A stretch of DNA of 64,000 nt from Urechis unicinctus (Eukaryota; Annelida; Polychaeta; Xenopneusta; Urechidae), in NCBI GenBank assembly GCA_034190875.2, contig CM067355.1, positions 36,382,903 through 36,446,902 of the forward strand, read 5' to 3'. The translations under genes were made by a program, and so were the position numbers. Shown piece after piece: positions 32,441 through 44,609 of this stretch (positions within the stretch are counted from its first letter, which is position 1; each line of letters starts with the position of its first letter). Under the pieces are notes generated by a model, which was not told the DNA's origin, ran no database searches, and saw only the letters and a program-made list of their open reading frames with translations.

Positions 32441-34860
32441 ATATGTGCTCGGATGAATCACATGCTGCCAAGGGGTATGGTACTCTTTTCTCTCTTAGCC
32501 AGTAGGAAAATTATTATCTAGCTCTGTGGCTATAGGTGGAGAATAGGATTCAAAGAATCACCTTCCTCATGGACTGAGAATTCTGGTTCATCATTAGAAT
32601 CAGAACCATTACAGCAAAACATTTCCATATGTTCCTGGTACATATACCTTGTGTGTACATCCCCTGCGCCCAGACGAACAACCACAAGTCCAAGTGCTAT
32701 TGTTAGTGTTCATTGTAACTATAACGCGACCAGGTCGTGAATATTATGTTGGGTGTCAATCATAAATGACCGACATGCGAATGCAACGTCCTGTGCTGCT
32801 GTCACATGCAGACAGGAAGTTTGAGCTTACCAGATACCAGTTTTTGAATATGGACTGGCTTGCTTCGACCGCGACTATATATTATACAGTATACAGTACT
32901 TCTCATATCAAAGCAAAGGGATTTTTTTATCAATATTTCCTTTCGTCTCCTCGCGTGAACTTTTAACGTAACCGGGACATAACATATGTACAAGACATTA
33001 CTAGACCAAAACGTAACTTTACCAAAATGTATTAACTAAGTGCTTCTATTCTTTCCAAGCATGAAATGCCACCTAATAGTAATGACAATTATCATGTAGA
33101 CCTTTTATAGATTGTGAATCCGGGCTCGCTGCCCATACACAATAATCACTAAATTAAAAAACCTCCGCTAAGCTTTTTGTGAGTATCAGAGAGAGTGAGA
33201 GTAATTATGTGATGTTCTTCCCTCTACATTGATGTTTCCAGTTCTTATTGCGAATGCATAGTAATTAGTCATTTTGCTTCCAAGACCACTGATAGAAGCA
33301 GGGAACAGGAAATCAGCGAATTATCCGTGCAGGAACGTCCAATTGTGTAGAGAGAGTCACTAGATGTGCTAGTTGCATGATAAATAAGTTCATACGTGCA
33401 TGGAAATAGAGTGAAAGAGGAACGTATGCATTGAAACATAACATTCAATTTCAGTGGAATTATTTGCTATAGTATCAGTTGCCACTCTCACCTTTGGGGT
33501 CCAAATACAAACTTTGAATATTCTCATCAATTGTAATATATCAGTTCTTTGATCTTGACGATATGAGTGTTTTGAGCATATATACTCAACTTAGTAAACA
33601 TTTCGAATCTGGCTTGATGTATCATTACTAACGTTTTGGTACAGTTACGTCTTGTACATTTTACGTTCTGCCCCGGTTAAGTTATTACCCAGATTCCTGC
33701 GTGAGTTGTTGTAGGGGTGACCGGAATAGTCCAGTTATCGGACAAATAAAAACTTGTCTGTACGAGTAACCCGACGAATAAGTTCGACAAACGTTATATA
33801 TTCGTCTGGTAACTGGGCGAATAAGATCTGCAACGTTTACCTGACGAATATCAGCTTCCTTCATTGCAGATGCTTTGCCGCCAGAGACAAGATAGGCGAA
33901 GCAATGTATGATCCTTGTGTTTCGGGCCGCATTAACTATCTTTGACATGTGCCTTCCAAATTTGAAGAAATATTTTCATTGTTTAATTGTTTTATCGATA
34001 TTGACAGAAAATATAATTTAATTCCTACAATACATACAACAAATTTACTATTCTCAATATTTTATTTATGTGTGTGTGTATACATGATATTTAAGGAATT
34101 AACCGCTACATCCTACACAGGATGCATGCAAGCGATTATCTCTCAAACAGTACCGCTTCGTTATGATTCTAGTAAGGTGAGTTTCGCTCGAAAATCATAG
34201 CGTTGTATTTTACTATTAATCTTTCACTGAGCATACTATTACAATTCCATCTCATTTTGCTAAGCATTCTGACATATAATCAGTATAATGCAAGTCTATT
34301 CGGCATATCAAATAGACTAAAACATCCCTTAATATCTTTGAAAGACTATGTGCCAGTATATTTGCTTTTTATGACGCATAAACATGTTTGGTCAAAGACT
34401 CGAATATAGCAGTTTCCCTCTCTGTTATTGACAACTATGATTTGCCTGGTAAGATACTCTATTCCCTTTTAAGTAGAGTAAATATTGACAGTCTAAAGGT
34501 TTAAGTATATTCAGAGATAACTCCTGATGATACAAGAATAAACTCCTTTATAAACTGTAAAGAGCAGCCGACAATGACTGAGGGGTATAATCTACAGCTG
34601 ATGAAACATCTAACCCATGTAATATAGGTGAAATAGTGATACCCAATTACTCCCAATGTACAGTAAGCTATTATTATTGTGTATAGTTTAGTTTGTGCAA
34701 GTGAAGCACTTAAAATAATCTGTCTGGGAAGTGTTGTGAATACAAAGATAGTTGGTGTATAAAACCATCTACACTATTGGTCACCCTAGGAAAGTAAAGT
34801 TAAGAACTCGTCCAGAAATATAATGTAATATGCATAAGCGTACCGTCAACACAACACACA
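32441..34860. other. Stretch without a recognisable gene
   Basis: Mostly AT-rich DNA. Near 33770-33860 the phrase acgaataag/cttattcg-like recurs in both orientations around gtaacYYgacgaata, a small inverted structure. No gene is seen. Confidence 0.4.
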
Positions 34861-35826
34861 ACAGGTAATAATGAAATAATTTTATTAATTATCAGTCAAT
34901 AGATCACCACACAACAATATTACACAAATAAAATAAAACATTGATGAAATGACAATCATCCAGATTTAAAGCAGGAACCATAACCCATAGCAACAGAGTG
35001 GTATTGCTTCGTGGATTTAACTGGCCAATACATGCAGCATGAGATAGAACTTATATAAAAGGTCAACTTATACATTGAGTGACCACTATATATGATTCAA
35101 ATGAATGTTATCAGTGCTACGTCAAATAATTGCTTACAGCTTGACAGAAAGACAACAAAGTATGTTCTAAATGCATCCATAAAAGAATTCAATATGTCAG
35201 AGACAAGTCTTTTATAAAACATAAGATTAAAACAATTGAACAGTTTATGTTATATATAGTATATCAAGTTTGATAGCTGTCTGATGATCACCAGCTGTAA
35301 CAGTTGACAGAGTAACATGCAGCGACAACAGACAACATAAATTTCCGGCCTTTATAAACAACATATGACATATATAATGTATCATACAGATCCAATATGT
35401 ACACAGACAGCCGTCACATTAGAGGGATCAATGAATGCATATAATTCATCAGAATTAAATAATTGCTATGTAGTAATGTGGTATACAATGTGATAAAGTT
35501 AACACAGAAACCATTATAAGTTCAATAAAGCAATAAAAGACATCTAATTCCTGAGTCACGTCACTTCTAGAACATCAGGTGAAATATGCACACACAACTG
35601 AAAAGTCAAGGTAAACAATGGAGTGAATTCTACTCTATACATCAGGTAAGATTTCAATATGTCAACAAGTTAGTTAAGTAAAACATGATTCACATGAAGT
35701 GAATCAACAAAACAGGACGACATTCAACCTAGCATGGCCGACACATCGCGTGACTCAACATCACATCATGACAAAAGCAAACATTGTTCATGTGCATAAC
35801 AACAAGACATATACACATGAGGGTGA
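34861..35826 (-). other. Possible 3' untranslated region of the LRR-like gene
   Basis: AT-rich DNA without coding signal lies directly downstream of the stop codon at 35827-35829 on the minus strand. Several minus-strand AATAAA-type signals (for example the complement of ttttatt near 34880) could end the transcript. This is inference from position. Confidence 0.3.
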
Positions 35827-36660
35827 CTAATCAGGTGAGACAAACCTCCGAGTGAGGACCTTTTTGACGTGACTGGGGATGGAGGTCAGTAGATAGCTGC
35901 TGTATACCAGCGGTGTGAAGAACACACCCTCACGACCTCCCCCGACCTGCCGCAGGACGCCGGTGAAGCGACTTGCTACAACATGGTCCACTGCCTCGAC
36001 GTCGCCGTCTGTGTAGATATGACGAATGCTGTAAGGCTCGTCGACGAGCTGCCTCAGCAAACACGTCACGTTTATAGGGTGATAAGAGGGACCCACGAGT
36101 GATAGGGTGGTGAGGTGGCCGTGTCTGCACACCCACCCCGCCAGGTCAACCAGGTCAGCATCACGTAGTGGAGAGACAAACGCCAGCCAGAGTTCCCGTA
36201 AAGATGACAAGTTATCCAGCGAGTCTCTGATGACATCCATGTGACGTGCGTCATCAGGGTTCACATACAGCGACAGACACATGACGCTGGAGGCAGACAC
36301 GCTGCGTGACAATTCGATGTAGTCAGCTTCATTACTTGTAAACAGCTCCAGACCTACCGCCTGTAAGGCGGGCGTCTTCTTTATAACAAGGCATATGGCA
36401 GCAGCGGTGTCATTATCGTACAGAAGCCTCGTGACGGTGCGCAGTGACGACGTGGACGACGTGGACGCCATGCTCGTCAGTGTGTCTCTGTGGAGGAACA
36501 CGTACCCTAGCTGGATCTCCTGAACGTTTTGTGACAGCCGTGTTAATCTGGGGAGGTACCAGCCACGCTGTATAACAGAGATAGGAACAAGGCTGAGACT
36601 CACAATGACACAATAACATGCCTCACTCACCATTCTGTCCAACACCAACCTCGCCATCAT
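35827..36660 (-). CDS. Leucine-rich-repeat-like protein or NLR C-terminal exon
   Basis: This 277-codon frame shows repeating Leu/Val patterns typical of irregular LRRs: LRTVTRLLYD, ALQAVGLELF, SSVMCLSLYV, SSLRELWLAFVSPL and HLTTLSLVG. LRR horseshoes in NLR receptors sense ligands. Near the 5' end there is a 63-bp stretch (36568-36630) that begins gtgagt and ends with a polypyrimidine tract plus cag. It is probably an intron, leaving MMARLVLDRM joined to RGWYLPRL. GC content is higher than in the surroundings, fitting real coding sequence. It could be the LRR end of the CARD-NACHT gene 5.5 kb upstream on the same strand, or a separate gene. Confidence 0.6.
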   Translation of the reverse strand: MMARLVLDRMVSEACYCVIVSLSLVPISVIQRGWYLPRLTRLSQNVQEIQLGYVFLHRDTLTSMASTSSTSSLRTVTRLLYDNDTAAAICLVIKKTPALQAVGLELFTSNEADYIELSRSVSASSVMCLSLYVNPDDARHMDVIRDSLDNLSSLRELWLAFVSPLRDADLVDLAGWVCRHGHLTTLSLVGPSYHPINVTCLLRQLVDEPYSIRHIYTDGDVEAVDHVVASRFTGVLRQVGGGREGVFFTPLVYSSYLLTSIPSHVKKVLTRRFVSPD

Positions 36661-37330
36661 ACATCACACCATAAATCAGACCAAGTTACTTTACAATTCA
36701 TATACAATTATTTGCTCGACAATTTATATCTTAGCATAATTATTAATAAATTACTATGCGATATGAATAAACGAGCAGCATCAAAATGAGACGAATTTTT
36801 GAGACAGCGTTCAGAGTTTGGCATTGGTTATGATTCAACATTTTCCCGATTCTTGAAGAGCGTGGTTACCGAATTGCGGCGGCTGTGAGAGATAAATAGT
36901 ACACAAACTGATACCATCCGACATGTTTGTCTTCTTGATTAAGCAAGAAGAAGACAAGATGGCCGATGTGTACAAGAACGCACAAGTCGATGTCTTAGGG
37001 ATGAACTGAATCCAATGTGCTAGCATTTATCGTAGCATTAATTGAACAGACCCAGACTGAGTTAATGAGAATAACGTTAGACTTTCTCTCTTCATTTATC
37101 CTCGCCCTAAACAAGCGGGTACAATGGTGATGGGAGAGGAAATGGCGGGATGGCGGTGACAGGGCGCATGTGTAACCTTAATTCGCTATCTCATTCATAA
37201 CGCATTATTTCGCGATTCAGAACCACCGCAGCAAAAAATTGCGTGCAATTTTGTATCTCGTTAATGATATTCATTTTGTCTCATGATCTAGCTTCACAAT
37301 TGTAATCATGCCAGGGACGATAACAGCATG
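36661..37330. other. Upstream region of the LRR-like frame, no gene seen
   Basis: AT-rich DNA with no convincing exon. It separates the LRR-like frame from the second copy of the minisatellite-bearing repeat. Confidence 0.4.
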
Positions 37331-37332
37331 TG

Positions 37333-38745
37333 AGTTGGCGCACGAGAATACAATCATTTCTGCCAAATGTTAAAAACATTAAACACCGGAATAACGTTGC
37401 ACAAAGGCCTTTCTATATTTCTTATAACTACAAAAAGCACCACAAGGGTATTACTCAATCAGAGCAAACGATCAGTTACAAAAATGAGCGTTGAATATAC
37501 ACACAAGCAATCACTCAATCAGTAATATAATATAACGCCTACTTAATACATCACATGACCTAACTATGCGTCAAGAAGGAGCAGAATAGTGCGCATGGTA
37601 ACTTGTGATGAGAGGTAACTTCAGATGGGACGAGGTAACTTAAGATGGGGACAGGTAACTTCAGATGGGACGAGGTAACTTAAGATGGGGACAGGTAACT
37701 TCAGATGGGACGAGGTAACTTAAGATGGGGACAGGTAACTTAAGATGGGGACAGGTAGCTTATGATCGGGTAGCAGTAATTTACGATGGGGGAGGTAACT
37801 TAAGTTGGGGAGAGGTAACTTAAGATGGGTTAGGTAGCTTAAGATGGGGAGAGATTACTTAAGATGGGAGACAGGTAGCTTATGATCGTGTCAAGGTAAT
37901 TTAAGATGGGAGACGGGTAGCTTAAGATCGTCCAGAGGTAACTTTAGATGAGAAGAGGTTACTTAATAGAAGTATCCTAAGATCGGGTAGAGGTATATTT
38001 AGATGGGGAGAGGAAACTTAAAATGGGGAGAAGTAGCCTGAGATTGGATAGAGGTAACTTTAGAAGAAGAGAAGTAACTTAATATTGGGAGAAGTATCCT
38101 AGGAATGGGTATCGGCAACTTAAGATGGGGAGAGGTAACTTAATATGGGGAGAAGTAGCCTAAAATCGGGAAGAGGTAACGTAAGATGGGAAGAGGTAAC
38201 TTAATATGGGGAGAAGTGGCCTAAGATCGGGAAGAGGTAACTTAAGATGGGAAGAGGTTACTTAATATGGGGAGAAGTAGTCTAAAATCGGGAAGAGGTA
38301 ACTTAAGATGGGAAGAGGTTACTTAATATGGGGAGAAGTGGCCTAAGATCGGGAAGAGGTAACTTAAGATGGGAAGAGGTTACTTAATATGGGGAGAAGT
38401 GGCCTAAGATCGGAAAGAGGTAACTTAAGATGGGAAGAGGTTACTTAATATGGGGAGAAGTGGCCTAAGATCGGGAAGAGGTAACTTAAGATGGAGTAGA
38501 GGTTACTTAATATGGGGAGAAGTAGCCTAAAATCGGGAAGAGGTAACTTAAGATGGGAAGAGATTACTTAATATGGGGAGAAGTAGCCTAAAATCGGGAA
38601 GAGGTAACTTAAGATGGGAAGAGATTACTTAATATGGGGAGAAGTGGCCTAAGATCGGGAAGAGGTAACTTAAGATGGGAAGAGGTTACTTAATATGGGG
38701 AGAAGTAGCCTAAGATCGGGTAGAGGTAGCTAAAGATGTGGAAAG
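37333..38745. mobile_element. Minisatellite-bearing dispersed repeat, copy 2
   Basis: Homologous to 14300-15075: gagttggcgcacgaga ... cgtcaagaaggagcagaat (37333-37593), then over 1.1 kb of tandem units of about 20 bp (ggtaacttaagatgggaaga). From about 38150 to 38730 the array has a higher-order period of about 61 bp made of three unit types (taacttaagatggg, ttacttaatatgggg, gcctaagatcggg). The element type is not identified. Confidence 0.65.
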
Positions 38746-39097
38746 GGATACATAATGGTCGTTTACCGCCGCGACGAGGAGTAGATTTAAGAAGTTTTGG
38801 TTGTAAAGCGGAAATGCGATTTACTCACATCCCTGATAACAGTCGAGTTAAATATGACATGCTTCGAAACGTATAGCTTGAACATGTAATAAGCGGACAT
38901 CAGTGTAACAGGGTGACGATGAAGGGGGCTGGAATAGCAAGTTGGCCAGGCGCATGTACTAAAAGTTCAGTTGGGTACTGCGATGATAGAAATACTCACC
39001 CCTGAATATAAACACAGCGTGCTGGCGCGGCTAGTCTCTATAACACTGGCAGCGCTGTCCTTCGTCATTCCAGATAACTTCATCGGCAGCATGTCTA

Positions 39098-39334
39098 GTG
39101 GCCTCTCAGCGACATCCCCACAGTGACCTGCACACAACACAACGACACCAAACGCGTGACATCACATACACCAGTGATAACGTTATATCACACGTCATGG
39201 CACTCATTGACCCGCAACAGCTTCACTGGCGGACATTATTTGACCGCAAACAGATGTTAGCGGACTTAAGCAAAACTAGATTCGGCAGGCACGCCATCGG
39301 CAAGTCTTCCAATGGCAAGCAATCGGGTCTGTGA
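39098..39334 (+). other. Unassigned short frame
   Basis: A 78-codon plus-strand frame, MASQRHPHSDLHTTQ onward, is followed by DPQQLHWRTLFDRKQMLADL. Composition is partly protein-like, but no family is recognised, and its end overlaps a repeated module (ggcaagtcttccaatggcaag). Probably not a gene. Confidence 0.15.
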
Positions 39335-39524
39335 TTGCGCCTTGTTAAGAAACCCTATGCGCAGCACACGTTTACGATAGATGTCAGCGAGGGGAGTTGG
39401 TAACGAGCACTATTTTTCGATAGATGTCACAAGCTGCAGCCCCTTAGATGTTTTGATATGACCCCTTAGCAGATGTTTTGACATGACCCCTTAACCAAGT
39501 CAATAAAAAGCCGAGGGAATGGCA

Positions 39525-39735
39525 CTAAGCCGGTCTCAGTGGCTTGGTGGTTTACTGCTTTGCCTTTTGATCCACAGGCTGTGGGTTCGACTCCAAGGTG
39601 TGACAACCTGACTCGTGACTCGGATGATCACGTACAAATGGTGGTCACATCTTTGAAAAGGGATGTAAAAGATCCTTTGAGGACGACGTGCTCCCTAGCA
39701 GTGACCAGTTTAGAGTAATTTACTCAATTGTAGTC
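39525..39735 (+). mobile_element. tRNA-derived SINE, copy 1
   Basis: A tRNA-like head has a box A-like ggtctcagtgg (about 39532-39542) and a box B ggttcgactcc (39584-39594), about 42 bp apart. The body holds gtgactcggatgatcacg and aaatggtggtcacatc. The body is shared with the copy near 59.9 kb, which supports a true SINE family. Confidence 0.75.
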
Positions 39736-39804
39736 GTACATAGCTTAGTTGCTAAATACGAATATGTTTCGATGCACACAAACACACACACACCCACGTT
39801 ACTG

Positions 39805-40425
39805 GTCGATTACGTAAGGTTAGGACTTCTTTGAGTTGGCACAAGCGCCAACGGCATGTCTTCCAACGGCAAGCCTGGACGACCAGCAATACGGTACCAA
39901 CAAGATATAACACAAACAAGAGGAGCGCGAAACAAAAGATATATATATATGATAATATATACTATAATATATATAGATATATGTAGATATAGATATATAT
40001 ATATATAGATATGTATATATATATATATATCTATATATTTATATGAGAATATATATATATGGGAGATATACAGTTTATAGATAGAGAGAGGTATAGAGAT
40101 ATAGAAACTAGAGTATAGAGAGATAGGGATCTTATGTCTCGAGAGTATAGATCTCTATATATGTAGAATATCTCTATATATATGTATTATATAAAGATAT
40201 ATGTATGTTTATGTATATATATATATAGGGATATATGATATATATATATAGTATATATAGATATCTATAGATATATCTATATAATTATATATATATACGT
40301 ATATAAAACACACTATAGGTTTGGCCTACTTAGAGTTGGCACATGCGCCAACGGCAATGTCTTCCAACGACAAGCCTGGACGACCAGCAATCTCAGTACC
40401 AACAATATACCACAAACAATATTAT
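39805..40425. repeat. Repeated module pair around an AT array
   Basis: The module ttggcacaWgcgccaacgg ... atgtcttccaac ... aagcctggacgaccagcaat occurs at about 39830-39905 and again at 40330-40410, flanking an imperfect AT microsatellite (39935-40310). A third partial module (ggtcgattacgtaagrtttgg) lies at 39806 and 41324. Confidence 0.7.
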
Positions 40426-40451
40426 CTCTCTATATGAATATATATATATAT

Positions 40452-40493
<42 letters not shown>

Positions 40494-40974
40494 TAAATAC
40501 AGTGTATTTATATACATATATTTATTTTTATATTTATATATATGTGTATATGTATATTTATATATATATGTATGTATATATGTATATATATGTATGTATA
40601 TAAATATGTATATATATATATATTTATTAGATATCTATATTCTTTATTATCTATATATGGATATCTCTTATATATATATGTATCTATATATATATATGTA
40701 TGTACATATTATATATATATATATATGTATATATATATGTATATATGTATATCTCATATCTCTAATATATATAAAATCCTATATATATATATCTCTCTAC
40801 TTACTATATATATTTATATCTCTCTATATATATTTATAGATAATTTATCCCTATATATATATATATATATATATCTTCCGTATATAAACACACACACACT
40901 TATAAATATTCACATTATATGCTATTTATAGATAGCTGCTCGGCGCTCGGAAGCTTGGCATCGGAAACCGTGTG

Positions 40975-41035
<61 letters not shown>
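40425..41035. repeat. AT-rich microsatellite
   Basis: Long (TA)n and TATG-type runs from 40432 to 40915 and again 40975-41032. Frames rich in Tyr and Ile here are repeat products. Length is probably unreliable in the assembly. Confidence 0.9.
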
Positions 41036-41036
<1 letters not shown>

Positions 41037-41129
41037 CCTGTATGCGTGTTTTGCGTATATATACCCGCTTTGATTGCACCGGGACATTCAGTGCACACTG
41101 TCGCTGAGACTTAAAGACAGTATATACAC

Positions 41130-41960
41130 GGACCGATAATAGCTGGTAACGCGCACTATTATAAGATCACAAGCTGCTGCCGCTTAGATGTTTTGACATG
41201 ACCCCTAAACCAAGTCAATACACCGCGAAAGCGATGAATGCTGCCGCTGATTGATTACCTAAGGTTTGGCCTGTTTTGACATGATCCCCTACCCAAGTCA
41301 ATGCAAACCCAGCCAAGGCCTTTGGTCGATTACGTAAGATTTGGCCTACTTAAACACGAACTGCTGTTAGCCTGCCACTAAGCTGCTGCAGTAGAAAACC
41401 TTGAAACTAATCGTCCTTTTTACTGTTTTTTGTTACTGTGAATGCTAAAAATACTGTTACAATCATTATCACGAGGCCAAGTTCTAAATACTGACAAAAT
41501 TTCATGTCCGTAAATACAGCCGTTTCAGAGATATCAGCGAGGAGAGAACTCGTAGCAAAAATCGCGATAGGTACTCTAAAATATATGTCATTATACAAAG
41601 TACAAAAGGTAAAAACAAGTATTTTTTTCGCCTATTCCATGCTACGATAATTGCTTGTTACAACCATATAACTCATATGTTCGTAACTGCAGTAGTTATG
41701 GAGGAGATAGTTACAGAAAATGGGGGAAAAATCGAAGAAAAATCGATCCCATAAGCCTCCAACACTGCGCATGCGCGTCAAATTGGATCGCCAGTTGTGT
41801 CTCAACTTGATCTATCATTCCCCAAAATTTCATGTTGATATGTTTAACCGTTCCGGAGAAAAGCCCGAAAAACCTTGACTTAGAAAAAAAAAAAAAAAAA
41901 AAAAAAAAAATACTGGCTAAACCAATATGTCTTCCAACTATCGTTGGAAGACATAATAAT
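41130..41960. mobile_element. Mosaic of repeat modules ending in a palindrome
   Basis: The stretch tggtaacgcgcactatt ... cttagatgttttgacatgac (41138-41220) repeats 39398-39500. Phrases like aaaatttcatgttgatatg and ccgttccggagaaaa follow, then a poly-A run (41883-41910). At 41927-41954 lies the perfect palindrome atgtcttccaac-tatc-gttggaagacat. The motif atgtcttccaac also occurs in the modules at 39.85 and 40.36 kb, so it is probably the terminus of a DNA transposon family. Confidence 0.5.
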
Positions 41961-42113
41961 AAGGATGCGTTCTTTAATGAAGGGAATATGTGCCATATTT
42001 CAACTCACTTGCTTCCACTCACAGTGATGAAATCAAATATGCAGTGTTCAACTAGACTAGCATTGTGCACGTATATAATGTGATATAACTGACGCTATCA
42101 CCTACCGTCAATC

Positions 42114-44312
42114 TCAATCAGTAGGTGTTTGAGCTTCTTCAATTTGGCGACTTCCGTCACCTATGCTGTTTAGGACTCTACATTCAGCCACCCTAGTGAA
42201 GTGAAGCCTCACCGTATCTAAACCTATCTCACTACCAGGTGTCCTTGTTGCTCCTGTCTGCTCGTCCTGTGACGAGTTCAGCTGCTTTATAAAGTAACCT
42301 ACAGCTTGCCGGTTAGACATCGCTATATCACCTATTTCAAGTGTCTGTCCGTTAGGAGCTAACAATGGCAGTAGGGGACAAGGATCAACGAATGAGGCCT
42401 CGAAAAAAACTTCGATAGCAAATTGAGGGCCACCGTTTTTCTTACACCTCTCAGAGCTGACTATTTGGTTTAAAACGGTTTGGGCTTTCTGTTGACATTC
42501 TTGTTTGGGAATGTCATAAAGATATTCAAGGATCAGCTGGCCTTCAGTGGCCCCCAATAAGCCCGCACAGAAAATCAGGACTACGTCCAGATTTCCGTCA
42601 TTATGTTTGATGAGATTTGTTATGTATTTGATATCGCGACTAGCAGTATCCAACCCACCACACCACTCTAAGGTGGTGAGGTGGTTGAAGTAGAAACAGA
42701 CGACCGGGCGTACGCCATGTTCTGTATAGCTCTGCTTCGTGAACATACTCATCAAACCACCGGTCTTGACATCCTTCTGGGTAAGTTCACATCTCTTAAG
42801 GTCTCTGCATTCAAATAAGATTTGTTTCTTCCCAAACTTACTAATGGCCAAGGCAGCTAATTTAGCTAGCTTGCACATAAATGACTTGACGAGTGGTTGC
42901 AACCAAATCTCCTCTTCTTCATACCAGAGGATATCTTTCGACCAAAGGCATTGAATAAGAACAGATAACATTTGTTTGGAATACAATGATGATTTGGTTT
43001 TGGAAGGTGTGGTAAAATACCTTTATCGTTATTTCGTAGCCAAGTGAGATAGCTGAAATATTTTTGGATGTTAATTGGTATTGATAACATGCTTCTAATG
43101 TCTTTGTGATTCTCGAGAAATGCAGTGGTTTTCAACCCCAGCTCATCGACCAGAAACTTATCAAGCAATGTCTCTACTGATTGGTTTGACAGACCGGCTA
43201 GTTCCACTGTTCTGTCAACTTTTATGTCAACATGACAAAATGGACGGCTGGTTAGCAACACTTTGGACCCAGGCAAGAGGGCATTGCGAGCAAGGCTACG
43301 CAGAATAACGCCAGGATGCGCCTTTTTTGATGGATCAGAAATAGTCAAAGTTCCCGTCATAAACTCGTCGTGCTCGTCATAACTGTCGAATATAAAGAGA
43401 ACTCTGGTCGTTTTTGAAGTTGTCGAATAAGCGTTTGTTTCTGAGTCTTAGTACGTGCAGTTTGGTTGTAGTCAAACAGTAGGTCAGCCAATGTCAGCGA
43501 CAGTCCCATATCACCCAACTCTTTCAATAACACCAAAAATATGAAATGATGACCCCCCCATTGACCACCCGCAAAGCGATTCAATATGGTGAAACATGAT
43601 GAAGTCTTGCCCATGTCAGGGCCACCAAGCATGAGCACTGAATGCAGTCGAGGTTTATTGGTGTCCGTGAGAAAGATACCGTCCAATGTCAATTGTTTTC
43701 TGTCTGTCTGTTGAATGTTGAACTCGTCGAATCCCTTGCGTGTCTATGTGTCTGGTGGTGTTTGCTCATGGTTTATGATAACCGGAACGTGCTGGTCTAA
43801 ACTTATGCTATTTCCGTACTGGGTTTGTTCTTGCTCGTTTCTATGTTCAATCTTCTGCTGATATGTACCCTTCATCTCAGTCATGTACCGATCAATGCTG
43901 AGTACATCATTAACTGGCAGCTGGTCTAACTCTTCCTTAAGGCTAGCTGAGATCTGACACAGTTGTATCTGTTCAGTATCTCTCAGGGCGGCAACAAGGC
44001 CTCTACATGCCTCCTCACCTCTTCTATGCACACAATCCAGCAGCTCACTGACCTTGTTCCTTTCTGTGTTCTGAGTAATTATCACATCATTCTGACCCCC
44101 AGTTATTGCCTGGATCGATACAAGATACCGTAGAATATCGTATAACTCCTTTAACCCCCCAAAATTTTTTTCCCTACTTTCGGTGAGGCATTCTACAAAT
44201 GATTGAGGTGATTCACTACCAGCAATCTGCAATGTAAAGAAATTCATGCAAAGATTTAAATCATACTCAAATATCCTTCGAAAGCGTTGTTGGAGTAAAA
44301 TATCCTCTTTCA
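42114..44312 (-). pseudogene. CARD-NACHT (NLR-like) gene with breaks
   Basis: Exon start: acceptor ctttgtctcag before 44312. A death-fold, CARD-like domain (about 44200-43930) includes NKVSELLDCVHRRGEEACRG and LVAALRDTEQIQLC. Then comes the NACHT part: LMLGGPDMGKTSSCFTI (Walker A), RVLFIFDSYDEHDEF (Walker B type), VLLTSRPFCHVDIKV (sensor), LDKFLVDELGLKT, and a winged-helix-like region to EEAQTPTD and stop. Such STAND ATPases oligomerise through CARD partners in innate immunity. Three breaks are seen: TAG at 43744-43746, a shift near 43398 at an A5 run, and a shift near 43005 at an A4 run where the other copy has A5. Either it is a pseudogene, or the two shifts are homopolymer sequencing errors and the TAG lies in an unrecognised intron. 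No LRR follows directly. Confidence 0.8.
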
Positions 44313-44609
44313 CTGAGACAAAGAATGGAAATGTTAGCAATTATGTTCATATGTGACGCCAAACCAGTGTGCACTGGCGTCTACAAGCATCAACACTATG
44401 GAATGGTTAATGCCATGAAAATGGATAACAGTCCTACAAAGGATCAACCTGAGTGATTTTCACTACGCAGCCTAGCTATTGATAGAATCAGTTACCAAAC
44501 CTAATAAAAAACGATTAAAGACCTATTGTGTGTAGTGAAAAATATATAAATGTATGGGCTTTGCAATAACTGGAAATTCATCAATGACTTTCACTACTGA
44601 GCAACTCAC

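Noticed and set aside
39530-39600. A functional tRNA gene
   Set aside because: Box A and box B are present, but the stem pairing is poor and the sequence continues into a SINE body shared with 59.9 kb.
40542-40931. A Tyr/Ile-rich frame of 129 codons
   Set aside because: It is a translation of TA/TATG microsatellite DNA.
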